A stretch of DNA of 64,000 nucleotides from Globisporangium splendens (lineage: Eukaryota; Oomycota; Peronosporomycetes; Pythiales; Pythiaceae): contig VFIW01000068.1 of the NCBI GenBank assembly GCA_006386115.1, forward strand, positions 186,001 to 250,000, read 5' to 3'. The position numbers and the translations under genes were made by a program. Below are positions 44,587-52,441 of the stretch, one piece after another (within the stretch, counting starts at the first letter, position 1; each line of letters opens with the position of its first letter). The notes under the pieces are model-generated. The model was not told the origin of the DNA, did not search any database, and was given only the letters and a program-made list of their open reading frames with translations.

Positions 44587-47500
44587 AAGGGCCAATGTAT
44601 CTTGGCAGCAACTTGTCGCTGTCACTGCTCACCACTCTGTTAGGTAGGTTAGCAGTCGATAATAAAACAAACGAATTTCGTTGAAACTCGTTCGTGTTTT
44701 TGCGGCCACTCTTGTCCGCTTGTTCTTTCTGACCATCCACTGCGTCGGCGATTGAATCGCGGATGAAGCGGGTGACAGCTTGCCGCTGCAACACTGTTGT
44801 AACGATGTCTTTGTCGACGATCGCCGCATGAGCAGTTGCCTGCCCATGATGGTGCGAGATCTCCGCGCTCTTCGCTTGTTCCGAAGCAGCTGCTTCGCGG
44901 ACTCCTCCCCCACTCAAGGGAGATGTCACCGACGGAGGGGACATCCCACCGAGGATGGACGGAACACGTGGGTGCCTGAGGGCGTTCACGTAGAATGGCG
45001 TGTGCCCGGTTGAGGCATGCACAGAGTTGTTGATTGCAAACTCTGCGAGAGGGAGACATTCATTCCAGTGAGTGAATGAATGCGCATAGCTGCGCAGAAT
45101 ATCCTCGAGCGTGCGATTTACACGCTCGGTCTGACCATCTGTCTGCGGATGATCAGCTGTCGACATCTTGAGTTGAGTGCCCAAGAGTCGGAAGAGTTCT
45201 TGCCAAAAGGCAGCTGTGAATCGTGGATCTCGGTCCGACACGATTTCTGTTGGCATTCCGTGTAGTCTGAACACGGAATCCAGGAATATCTGCGCCGTCT
45301 GCTTTGCGGTGACAATAGCAGGGACAGCGTTGAGGTGGATCATCTCGCTGAAGCGATCCACGATGACGAGGATGCCAGTCTTCTTGCTGGAGTCAGCAGG
45401 AAGCCTGAAGATGAAGTCCATTGAGACTGACTTCCAACAGTCCGTCGGGACTGGCAGAGATCGCAGCGGTGCGTTGGTCACCGGTGCTGGCTTGACGCGC
45501 TGGCAAACCTCGCATGCGCGTACGTATTTGCGGACCCACTTGTATTGGTGGGACCAATAGAAGTCGCGGGAAAGCGCGAGATATGTTTTCTCGCGTCCTG
45601 GATGGCCGCGGAAAGGCGCATCGTGGTACTCGAAGAGCACACGATTGCGAAGGTCACTGTCGTTTGGAACGACAGCGCGTGGCTCATCGCTGTCATCTAT
45701 ACGGTAGTAGAGAACATCGTTGCGCATCTCGCAACGATGTAGACGAGCGCGTTGAGCCGGATCCAACGCCTTGAGCGACTTATCAGACGGGTCTGACAAG
45801 TGGGCAACAAGTCGACTGATGTCGCTATCTGTCGCATACGCTCTTTTGATATCGTCGAGGAGCGACGATGTCGGCGTGCTTTCCCGTGTGATTACCATCA
45901 CACGGTCTTCCTTTGAGTCGTTTGCTTTCGACTCAAAGTCTGGGCGACGTGATAATGCATCCGCGATCACGTTGAACCGTCCGGGTTTGTACTCGACGTC
46001 AAACTCGTACTCCGCAAAGAAAGAAAGCCATCGGGCCATTCTTTGCGACAGATGTGGCGACTTCACTGCGGTGCGCAGCGAAGCGTGGTCAGTGTAAACA
46101 GTGAACCGTTTACTTCCGAGCAAATACACTCTGAACTTCGTAAGAGCGTACTTCATGGCAAGCAACTCCTTGTCATGAACCGGATAGTTGCGCTCAGCTG
46201 GCTTCAGCTGACGCGACGGATAGCAGATCACGCGTTCTCGATCTGCATCGTCGCGCTGCATGAGCGCGCATCCGATTGCAAAGTCGGATGCATCACAGAC
46301 CACATAGAATGGTCGCTCGTGATCGGCGATCGCGAGAACCGGAGCCTCCATGAGACTGCTTTTCACCTTGACGAATGCATCTTGACATTCGTCGGACCAC
46401 TTCCAGTCGACGTCTTTCTTCAGTAATGATGAAAGAGGTCGGATGATACCCGCATAGTTCTGCGAGTACTTATGGAGATACGTCGCAAGACCGAGGAACT
46501 TGCGAAGATCCTTTTGGCTTGTTGGGACGGGCCAGTCGTTGATCGCCTTGATCTTTTCGGGATCAGGACGCACTCCGTTCTTGCCGACAAAGCAGCCGAG
46601 AACGGGGATCTCATGAACACCAAACATACACTTTTGTATGTTGGCGCACAGCTTGTACTTCCGCATCAAGTCCAATAGCTGTCGGAGGTGCTCTTTGTGC
46701 ACTTCCACATCCGATGCAGCATCCGATGCACGACTGTGTATGAACACGTCGTCAAAATAGCTTGGTGCGAAGTCTCGCACTGGACGTAATAGTTGCGTGA
46801 CGCATCTATTGAACGTGGCGGGAGCATTTGTTAGCCCCTGTGGCATTACGAGCCACTCCCACAGCATCCCGCTCGGGGTGCTGACTGCTGTGAAAGGGAT
46901 ACCCTTTTCACGCATCAAGATTTGATAGAACCCATCTCTCAAATCGATCGTACTAAAGATAGTACTACCTTGCATGCTGTCAATGATGACATCTTTGCGA
47001 GGTATCGGCGTTTGCGCCGGGATTGTTGCCGCATTCAACTTGTTGAACGCATGCACGATCCTCCAACCTCCTGTTGCGTTTTTCACACAGAAGGTGGGGC
47101 TGCAGTGCGGAGAATTCGACTCGCGCACTTGGCCCGCTTTACGACGAGCTTCAAAGAACTCGTCGATCACCTTGACTTGCTCTCGAGGCAGTGGCCATTG
47201 CCTCGTGACGCAGTACTTTGTTCCCGGCTTGAGATCAATCTCATGCCGAACTCCTTTGTCTGTCGGAAGACGACTGGGAACTTCTTCTGGGAATACGTCT
47301 TCGTATTCCTTCAATAGTCCGTAGAATGGACTGTCCTTCAGGGATTCCCATCCCTGAGCCTGGAATCGTTCCTTCTTCGTTGGCTCGTCGAGCACATCAG
47401 TGTCCATCACTGATGACGACGCAAGGAAACATTCATCGAGTGGGTGTCTCTGTACTGCCGACTCGGCATTGCTCGATTCCTGAGGAGCAATGTAACATAT

Positions 47501-48619
47501 CTGCTCGAGGGTGCCTCGATGCAGTTCTTTCATGAACCGTTTCTGGCTCATGACGGGTAGCGTTACCACTTCCGAAGCGTCCTTCGGAGGGTCTTCTAAC
47601 GCCATCTCATGAATATGAGATCCATCCTCATCAGTGACCATGACACTGATGACTTCGCACGAGGAGCCTTGATCAGAGGTCTCCATTGGCGGTACCTTTC
47701 CTTCGTCATCGCTCTTCAGTACAGAGCGATGAGCAACCGAAGTCTGTCCTTTAGACTTTCGGGCGGCTTCTCCATCGAGCATCGTGCTAAGGGGGCCATC
47801 GTACACCCTTGCATCATGTTCGTTAACCGACAGCGCGTTGCGCGCCGACGGGCGGTTAGCCTTGTTCCGCTTCATAGCGGGGTAACTGATCGATTGTCGA
47901 TTCCAATCGATGATCGGCTGGTACTTCTTCAGCCATGGCATTCCAAGGATGACATCGACCTTGTCATCTAAATCCAGCCAAATGAAGTCTCCTTCCATTT
48001 GGCGTCCATCATGCGTGACACGAAGCCGTGTCACGTGTTTCTCCGTCGTGACGGTGGCACCTGTTGCCAACCGCACAGTAATCTTCGACTCGGAGGAACG
48101 TGATTCCTCCGAAATTACTCTCGCTAGTGCACGGGCGACATGCGATCGAACAAAGTTGTTCGACGCACCCGTGTCTAGCAGTGCCCGCTGAGGGGTCGTA
48201 AATCCCTCTACGGTTATCTCAAGTTGGATGAGCCGATCTCTCGGCTCCTCCGCAGTCGTGGTAGTCCAGCAGCGCGCGTCATGCACGCTGGGGGCTTGCG
48301 TCTCGTGCACCACGATCACACCAGACGCATATTCGCCAGTAGAGCGCCCCGCGTCTACTGCTGGTTGACGTTTTTTGATTCTTCGCGCGTTGGACGCGAA
48401 GAAGTCGTCCGATGTGTGTCTCGGACGCGGGGAGCGGACTGCGCCGCTCGGCACTCGTATTGAAAGTGCCCCAGTTTCTGGCAGCGGTGGCACCGCAGCT
48501 TGCGCTTGTCGACGGGTCTCTTTGGAGCCGCCGAAGCTTGAACCAACGAGAGATCCATTGGTTCGGATCCACTGTAACGTGGAGGAGGTCTCGCGTGCCG
48601 GAACTGCGCGGCGCGGCAA
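44024..48619 (-). CDS. pol: Chromovirus pol polyprotein
   Basis: An uninterrupted frame of 1531 codons. Visible domains in order: aspartic protease with LLDTGASNN near residue 150; reverse transcriptase with FSTIDLRDGFYQ and the catalytic box YFDDVFIHS near 620; RNase H with CDASDFAIG near 773; integrase zinc region with RACEVCQR near 1040 and DDE core motifs SMDF, SDRDPRF and HPQTDGQTERVN; and a C-terminal chromodomain (RVRWLGYPPDRDTWEPA). The second position of the YxDD box is Phe, less common than Ile, Met or Val. A linker before the chromodomain is low-complexity Arg/Ala/Ser/Pro, exactly where the antisense frame overlaps. The frame overlaps the gag zinc knuckle region, as in elements using ribosomal frameshifting. 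Confidence 0.92.
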   Translation of the reverse strand: MPRRAVPARETSSTLQWIRTNGSLVGSSFGGSKETRRQAQAAVPPLPETGALSIRVPSGAVRSPRPRHTSDDFFASNARRIKKRQPAVDAGRSTGEYASGVIVVHETQAPSVHDARCWTTTTAEEPRDRLIQLEITVEGFTTPQRALLDTGASNNFVRSHVARALARVISEESRSSESKITVRLATGATVTTEKHVTRLRVTHDGRQMEGDFIWLDLDDKVDVILGMPWLKKYQPIIDWNRQSISYPAMKRNKANRPSARNALSVNEHDARVYDGPLSTMLDGEAARKSKGQTSVAHRSVLKSDDEGKVPPMETSDQGSSCEVISVMVTDEDGSHIHEMALEDPPKDASEVVTLPVMSQKRFMKELHRGTLEQICYIAPQESSNAESAVQRHPLDECFLASSSVMDTDVLDEPTKKERFQAQGWESLKDSPFYGLLKEYEDVFPEEVPSRLPTDKGVRHEIDLKPGTKYCVTRQWPLPREQVKVIDEFFEARRKAGQVRESNSPHCSPTFCVKNATGGWRIVHAFNKLNAATIPAQTPIPRKDVIIDSMQGSTIFSTIDLRDGFYQILMREKGIPFTAVSTPSGMLWEWLVMPQGLTNAPATFNRCVTQLLRPVRDFAPSYFDDVFIHSRASDAASDVEVHKEHLRQLLDLMRKYKLCANIQKCMFGVHEIPVLGCFVGKNGVRPDPEKIKAINDWPVPTSQKDLRKFLGLATYLHKYSQNYAGIIRPLSSLLKKDVDWKWSDECQDAFVKVKSSLMEAPVLAIADHERPFYVVCDASDFAIGCALMQRDDADRERVICYPSRQLKPAERNYPVHDKELLAMKYALTKFRVYLLGSKRFTVYTDHASLRTAVKSPHLSQRMARWLSFFAEYEFDVEYKPGRFNVIADALSRRPDFESKANDSKEDRVMVITRESTPTSSLLDDIKRAYATDSDISRLVAHLSDPSDKSLKALDPAQRARLHRCEMRNDVLYYRIDDSDEPRAVVPNDSDLRNRVLFEYHDAPFRGHPGREKTYLALSRDFYWSHQYKWVRKYVRACEVCQRVKPAPVTNAPLRSLPVPTDCWKSVSMDFIFRLPADSSKKTGILVIVDRFSEMIHLNAVPAIVTAKQTAQIFLDSVFRLHGMPTEIVSDRDPRFTAAFWQELFRLLGTQLKMSTADHPQTDGQTERVNRTLEDILRSYAHSFTHWNECLPLAEFAINNSVHASTGHTPFYVNALRHPRVPSILGGMSPPSVTSPLSGGGVREAAASEQAKSAEISHHHGQATAHAAIVDKDIVTTVLQRQAVTRFIRDSIADAVDGQKEQADKSGRKNTNEFQRNSFVLLSTANLPNRVVSSDSDKLLPRYIGPFKVLERIGDAYALELPPALCLHTTSYVGRLQAYHRHDDSLVSSSSRDRGREGSQAQACGQPRASKAVPRAARASRSSRLARPEVGEPRSPAQRTSADQEDADYSEDAPQSHEQIFPPPAPPLRDSEGNQRWIVEKILAHRDRSSRGKKERVYRVRWLGYPPDRDTWEPAAMLQADVPGLVQQHESRR

Positions 48620-49423
48620 GGGAACGCGTGAAACCGTGCTTGCTTCGCGCTAAGTCTTCCTGAAGCGCCAGAGCGATTGCTTGCTCTAGCGTTTCCGGGT
48701 ATTCCCGGAACAGGTAGGTCTTGACGGGACCATCCACCAAACCTTTCATGAACGTGGCGACTTGCGTCGCCATGTCGATTGGCTCAGACACGATACTTGA
48801 TACCAAGTATCGGGCATGCTGGATATACGCGTGGAGATCGCGTTTATCCTGTCGGATTTCGAGAAATTCCGTGCGAGTACGGAATTCCGACTTTGGTGGC
48901 TCAAAGGCGGCACGGATGTCGCCTTTAAACTCCGAAAGTGTGGAGAAACAACCATGGTCGGCCATTCGGCGACCAAATGCCCAGCTCTTGGCTCTCCCAG
49001 CGAGCTTGGACATTGCGAAATCGACCTGCTGCTCCGGGTCGTAGATTTGTCCGGAGCGAATGGCGGCATCGATTTCGACAAACCATCGGAGGAGAGGCTC
49101 ATTGTCTCCTCCGCCATACTTCGCGACTTCAAGCCTCACAGGCTTTTGTCGTGGGAACTGTACCTGCGCAGGAGCTGCGCGGGTTGCTTCTCTTCCACGG
49201 TCTTCTGCCTCCTTCTGCAGGAACCCGATCGCCGTGAGGCGATGTTGATCCTGCGACAGGGTGGGAAGGATGGCGAACACGGCCTTTTCGCCGATGATCG
49301 TCCTCATCCGTTGGAAGGCACTCCACTCGAGACACTCAAGTGGAGACAATCCTCCCGGTTGATCGTCGCACTCGCGGTTTCCGCGGGTTCGAGATTCATC
49401 ATCGGTTCTTCGTCAGTACTCAT
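48355..49423 (-). pseudogene. gag: Chromovirus gag, frame disturbed
   Basis: The capsid-like region (LLRWFVEIDAAIRSGQIYDP, FAMSKLAGRAKSWAF, FLEIRQDKRDLHAYIQ) matches the retrotransposon gag domain. The zinc knuckle CHRCQKLGHFQYEC lies downstream but in another frame (48355-48558), and the most likely start ATG at 49423 (MSTDEEPMM) is in a third. So at least two one-base shifts separate start, capsid and knuckle. These could be mutations in this copy, sequencing errors, or in part programmed frameshifting. Confidence 0.7.
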
Positions 49424-49453
49424 TACTGACGGCTCCCGCTCTGTGGTTGGACG

Positions 49454-49471
49454 GACCACAAAGTGCTACCA
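49454..49471 (-). other. Primer binding site
   Basis: Two bases after the 5' LTR the minus strand reads TGGTAGCACTTTGTGG. It begins TGG, complementary to a tRNA CCA end, and TGGTAGC matches the 3' end of eukaryotic initiator Met tRNAs. The identity of the tRNA is an inference. Confidence 0.6.
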
Positions 49472-49473
49472 GG

Positions 49474-49896
49474 TGTAACGGGACTCGTTACACGACGTAC
49501 ACGTGCGTTGAGGAAGCGCAGGTGAAAGGAAGGGCACAGTGATAACACTGTGTCCAAGGAGAAGGGAGGGAGCTTTGCGCGTTACCGTGCAAATTGAGAA
49601 GTGAATTAAAACGTTAAAGTGCTAACATGCAATCGTAGTGACTGAAACCTACGGTGCCTCTCATTGGTAGATAATCGGATGTCCAGTCCGACTATCATCC
49701 AATGGGATTAAATCTTAACGGCTTAGTCTTATTGGCTAATATGCAAATGGCTATGTACAGTGTTCATGAGTGACACATATTAATGTGTCTCCAACTGTAC
49801 GACGTGGGTGGGTTCGGAAGAGGTGGTAAAACCCATGTGGGAGAAAACCCACACTCTCCTGACCCGGGAACCCATGTAATGGGTGGCCCAATTACA
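49474..49896 (-). repeat. 5' LTR of the chromovirus
   Basis: Same length and ends as the left LTR. The terminal palindrome at 49875-49896 has lost one arm match (GGGTGGCCCA). It should hold the promoter for gag-pol on the minus strand. Confidence 0.93.
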
Positions 49897-49901
49897 GAAT
49901 C
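49897..49901. repeat. Target site duplication, right copy
   Basis: GAATC directly right of the LTR, matching 42250-42254. Confidence 0.9.
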
Positions 49902-49942
49902 AGCGGCTTTGGCAGAGATGAAGCACATCGAAACAAAAAAGA

Positions 49943-50023
49943 AGCGGGCAGTGGGGTTTGAACCCACGAGTGCGAACACAGTAGAACTTGAGTCTACCCC
50001 TTAGATCGCTCGGGCGCGCTGAC
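49943..50023 (-). pseudogene. Degenerate tRNA-Leu(CAA) at the left edge of the array
   Basis: Most of a tRNA-Leu with anticodon CAA is present and resembles the five intact copies. The 3' acceptor strand is replaced by unrelated sequence (TGCCCGC), so it cannot pair with GTCAGCG. One G of the D-arm region is missing. The break lies only about 42 bp from the target duplication of the LTR element. Confidence 0.65.
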
Positions 50024-50245
50024 GATCATGATCCAACCAACACACAAAACACATCACAAAATAAACACCAACTAACGCAAACAAAATACAACAACACAAC
50101 AACAAAACAACACACACAACCCTCCTCCACCACATCCACGCGCGCTCGCACTGCCTCTGCCACCGCCTTTCGCGTTTCATCTTCAGAACCTTGGGACGCG
50201 AGCGGGACACAGCGAGCCACGTCCCAACCGCCACTCTTGGTTGGC

Positions 50246-50298
50246 GTTTGTTGTTTGGAACCGGCTACACCTCGCGCGGTCGGCTCCAAACAACAAAC
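50246..50298. repeat. Conserved 14-bp inverted repeat in each array unit
   Basis: GTTTGTTGTTTGGA at 50246-50259 and its exact complement at 50285-50298 would form a strong stem with a 25-base GC-rich loop. The same arms occur at 51011-51024/51050-51063, 51787-51800/51826-51839, 60100-60113/60139-60152 and 60869-60882/60908-60921. All five copies are intact. Confidence 0.85.
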
Positions 50299-50700
50299 AC
50301 GCAGAATTCAGACTCCTCCCGTCGACCTCCGCCGCGCGCGCTGTGGCGGGTCCTTGGCGCCAAGACGTTCCAATGCTAGGCGCCTTTTCGAGGACAGCAA
50401 CTCGTTCGGTCGCTGTGTCGCTGGCACACCAGCGGACTGGACCCCTGTCAGAGGCCACAAGTCGCAGGGCCATCAACGAAACCCCCCATAGCCCATACCT
50501 CCTGCGTCAGCGCGCGCGTCCATGTCTCGATGGCGGCGAGGTGCGAAGGCAGGCAGGTAGGCAAGCAAGAGGACAGGTGTGTTCCGGGAGGGTGGACAAG
50601 CAGATGATTGGGGAGTGCGCGTGTATGGCGCGGGGTTCGGTGGGGAAAGAGAAGAGAAGAGACGAAGCGCGAGCAACAGCAAAAGCAAAAGCAAAAGTGA

Positions 50701-50782
50701 TGTCAGCGGTGGGATTTGAACCCACGAGTGCGAACACAGTAGAACTTGAGTCTACCCCCTTAGACCGCTCGGGCACGCTGAC
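50701..50782 (-). tRNA. tRNA-Leu (CAA)
   Basis: 82 nt including the discriminator base. The acceptor stem GTCAGCG pairs fully with CGCTGAC, the anticodon loop reads CTCAAGT with anticodon CAA, the long variable arm (class II) fits Leu, and the T loop is TTCAAAT with a perfect GTGGG/CCCAC stem. Confidence 0.93.
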
Positions 50783-51482
50783 GATCATGATCCAACCAAC
50801 ACACAAAACACATCACAAAATAAACACCAACTAACGCAAACAAAATACAACAACACAACAACAAAACAACACACACACACACAACCCTCCTCCACCACAT
50901 CCACGCGCGCTCGCACTGCCTCTGCCACCGCCTTTCGCGTTTCATCTTCAGAACCTTGGGACGCGAGCGGGACACAGCGAGCCACGTCCCAACCGCCACT
51001 CTTGGTTGGCGTTTGTTGTTTGGAACCGGCTACACCTCGCGCGGTCGGCTCCAAACAACAAACACGCAGAATTCAGACTCCTCCCGTCGACCTCCGCCGC
51101 GCGCGCTGTGGCGGGTCCTTGGCGCCAAGAGTTCCAATGCTAGGGAACACTTTTCGAGGCAGCCAACTCTTGCGGTCGCTGTTTGGTCGCTGGCCCACAC
51201 CAGCGCGACGGGACCCCTGTCAGAGGCCACAAGTGCAGGGCCATCAACGCGAAAACCCCCATAGCCCTTACATAATGCGCAGCGCGGGGCCTGTCTCGAT
51301 GGGGCGAGGTGGCGAAGGCAGGCAGGTAGGCAAAGCAAGAGGACCACGGTGATGTTAAGCGGAGGGTGGACACAAGCAGATGATTGGGGAGTGCGCGTGT
51401 ATGGCGCGGGGTTCGGTGGGGAAAGAGAAGAGAAAGAGAAGAGACGAAGCGCGAGCAACAGCAAAAGCAAAAGCAAAAGTGA

Positions 51483-51564
51483 TGTCAGCGGTGGGATTTG
51501 AACCAACGAGTGCGAACACAGTAGAACTTGAGTCTACCCCCTTAGACCGCTCGGGCACGCTGAC
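51483..51564 (-). tRNA. tRNA-Leu (CAA), T-stem variant
   Basis: Identical to the copy at 50701 except for one change in the T stem (GTTGG instead of GTGGG), which leaves a T-C mismatch in the middle pair. It may be less stable or inactive. Confidence 0.85.
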
Positions 51565-52257
51565 GATCATGATCCAAACAACACACAAAACACATCACAA
51601 AATAAACACCAACTAACGCAAACAAAATACAACAACACAACAACAAAACAACACACACAACCCTCCTCCACCACATCCACGTGCGCTCGCACTGCCTCTG
51701 CCACCGCCTTTCGCGTTTCATCTTCAGAACCTTGGGACGCGAGCGGGACACAGCGAGCCACGTCCCAACCGCCACTCTTGGTTGGCGTTTGTTGTTTGGA
51801 ACCGGCTACACCTCGCGCGGTCGGCTCCAAACAACAAACACGCAGAATTCAGACTCCTCCCGTCGACCTCCGCCGCGCGCGCTGTGGCGGGTCCTTGGTG
51901 CCAAGACGTTCCAATGCTAGGCGCCTTTTCGAGGACAGCAACTCGTTCGGTCGCTGTGTCGCTGGCACACCAGCGGACTGGACCCCTGTCAGAGGCCACA
52001 AGTCGCAGGGCCATCAACGAAACCCCCCATAGCCCATACCTCCTGCGTCAGCGCGCGCGTCCATGTCTCGATGGCGGCGAGGTGCGAAGGCAGGCAGGTA
52101 GGCAAGCAAGAGGACAGGTGTGTTCCGGGAGGGTGGACAAGCAGATGATTGGGGGAGTGCGCGTGTATGGCGCGGGGTTCGGTGGGGAAAGAGAAGAGAA
52201 GAGAAGAGAAGAGAAGAGACGAAGCGCGAGCAACAGCAAAAGCAAAAGCAAAAGTGA

Positions 52258-52339
52258 TGTCAGCGGTGGGATTTGAACCAACGAGTGCGAACACAGTAGA
52301 ACTTGAGTCTACCCCCTTAGACCGCTCGGGCACGCTGAC
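52258..52339 (-). tRNA. tRNA-Leu (CAA), T-stem variant
   Basis: Carries the same T-stem change as the copy at 51483. The LINE-type insertion begins 20 bp upstream of its 5' end. Confidence 0.85.
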
Positions 52340-52344
52340 GATCA

Positions 52345-52359
52345 TGATCCAACCAACAC
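52345..52359. repeat. 15-bp direct repeat flanking the LINE insertion, left copy
   Basis: TGATCCAACCAACAC ends at the left junction of the insertion, and the same 15 bases restart the array at 59877-59891. In an uninterrupted unit the sequence occurs once. A target site duplication explains this well. Confidence 0.8.
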
Positions 52360-52441
52360 TTCTCAATTTGCCGGCTACCCCTCAAGTTGAATCCAAGAAC
52401 CCCCTCCAAGCTCTCAAGCCCCCTCAGCCTCAAGTTTCCCC

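Larger units (their letters stand above)
42255..49896 (-). mobile_element. Complete LTR retrotransposon, Ty3/Gypsy chromovirus
   Basis: Two 423-bp LTRs bound a 7642-bp element, and the 5-bp sequence GAATC is repeated directly outside both ends. Gag and pol are on the minus strand, so the right-hand LTR is the 5' LTR. The order protease, reverse transcriptase, RNase H, integrase, chromodomain is that of Ty3/Gypsy chromoviruses. The LTRs differ at four positions that I can see (about 1%), which points to a recent insertion. Between pol and the 3' LTR lie about 1.3 kb that carry open frames on the plus strand. The gag frame is disturbed, so this copy may not be autonomous. Confidence 0.93.
50024..52359. 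repeat. tRNA-Leu tandem array, left part (three units)
   Basis: Three head-to-tail units of about 775-782 bp, nearly identical. Each contains an A/C-rich stretch (ACACAACAAC...), a hairpin-forming inverted repeat, short purine repeats (GAGAA)n and (AGCAAA)n that vary in number, and one tRNA-Leu(CAA) on the minus strand. Open frames of 60-190 codons recur in each unit but run through the tRNA and are not believed to be genes. The middle unit is more diverged (around 51125-51360). Confidence 0.9.

Noticed and set aside
50001..52376. Repeated open frames of 60-197 codons in each tRNA array unit, on both strands
   Set aside because: They run through the tRNA genes and the A/C-rich spacer, change length with the purine repeat number and have no domain; they recur only because the unit recurs.
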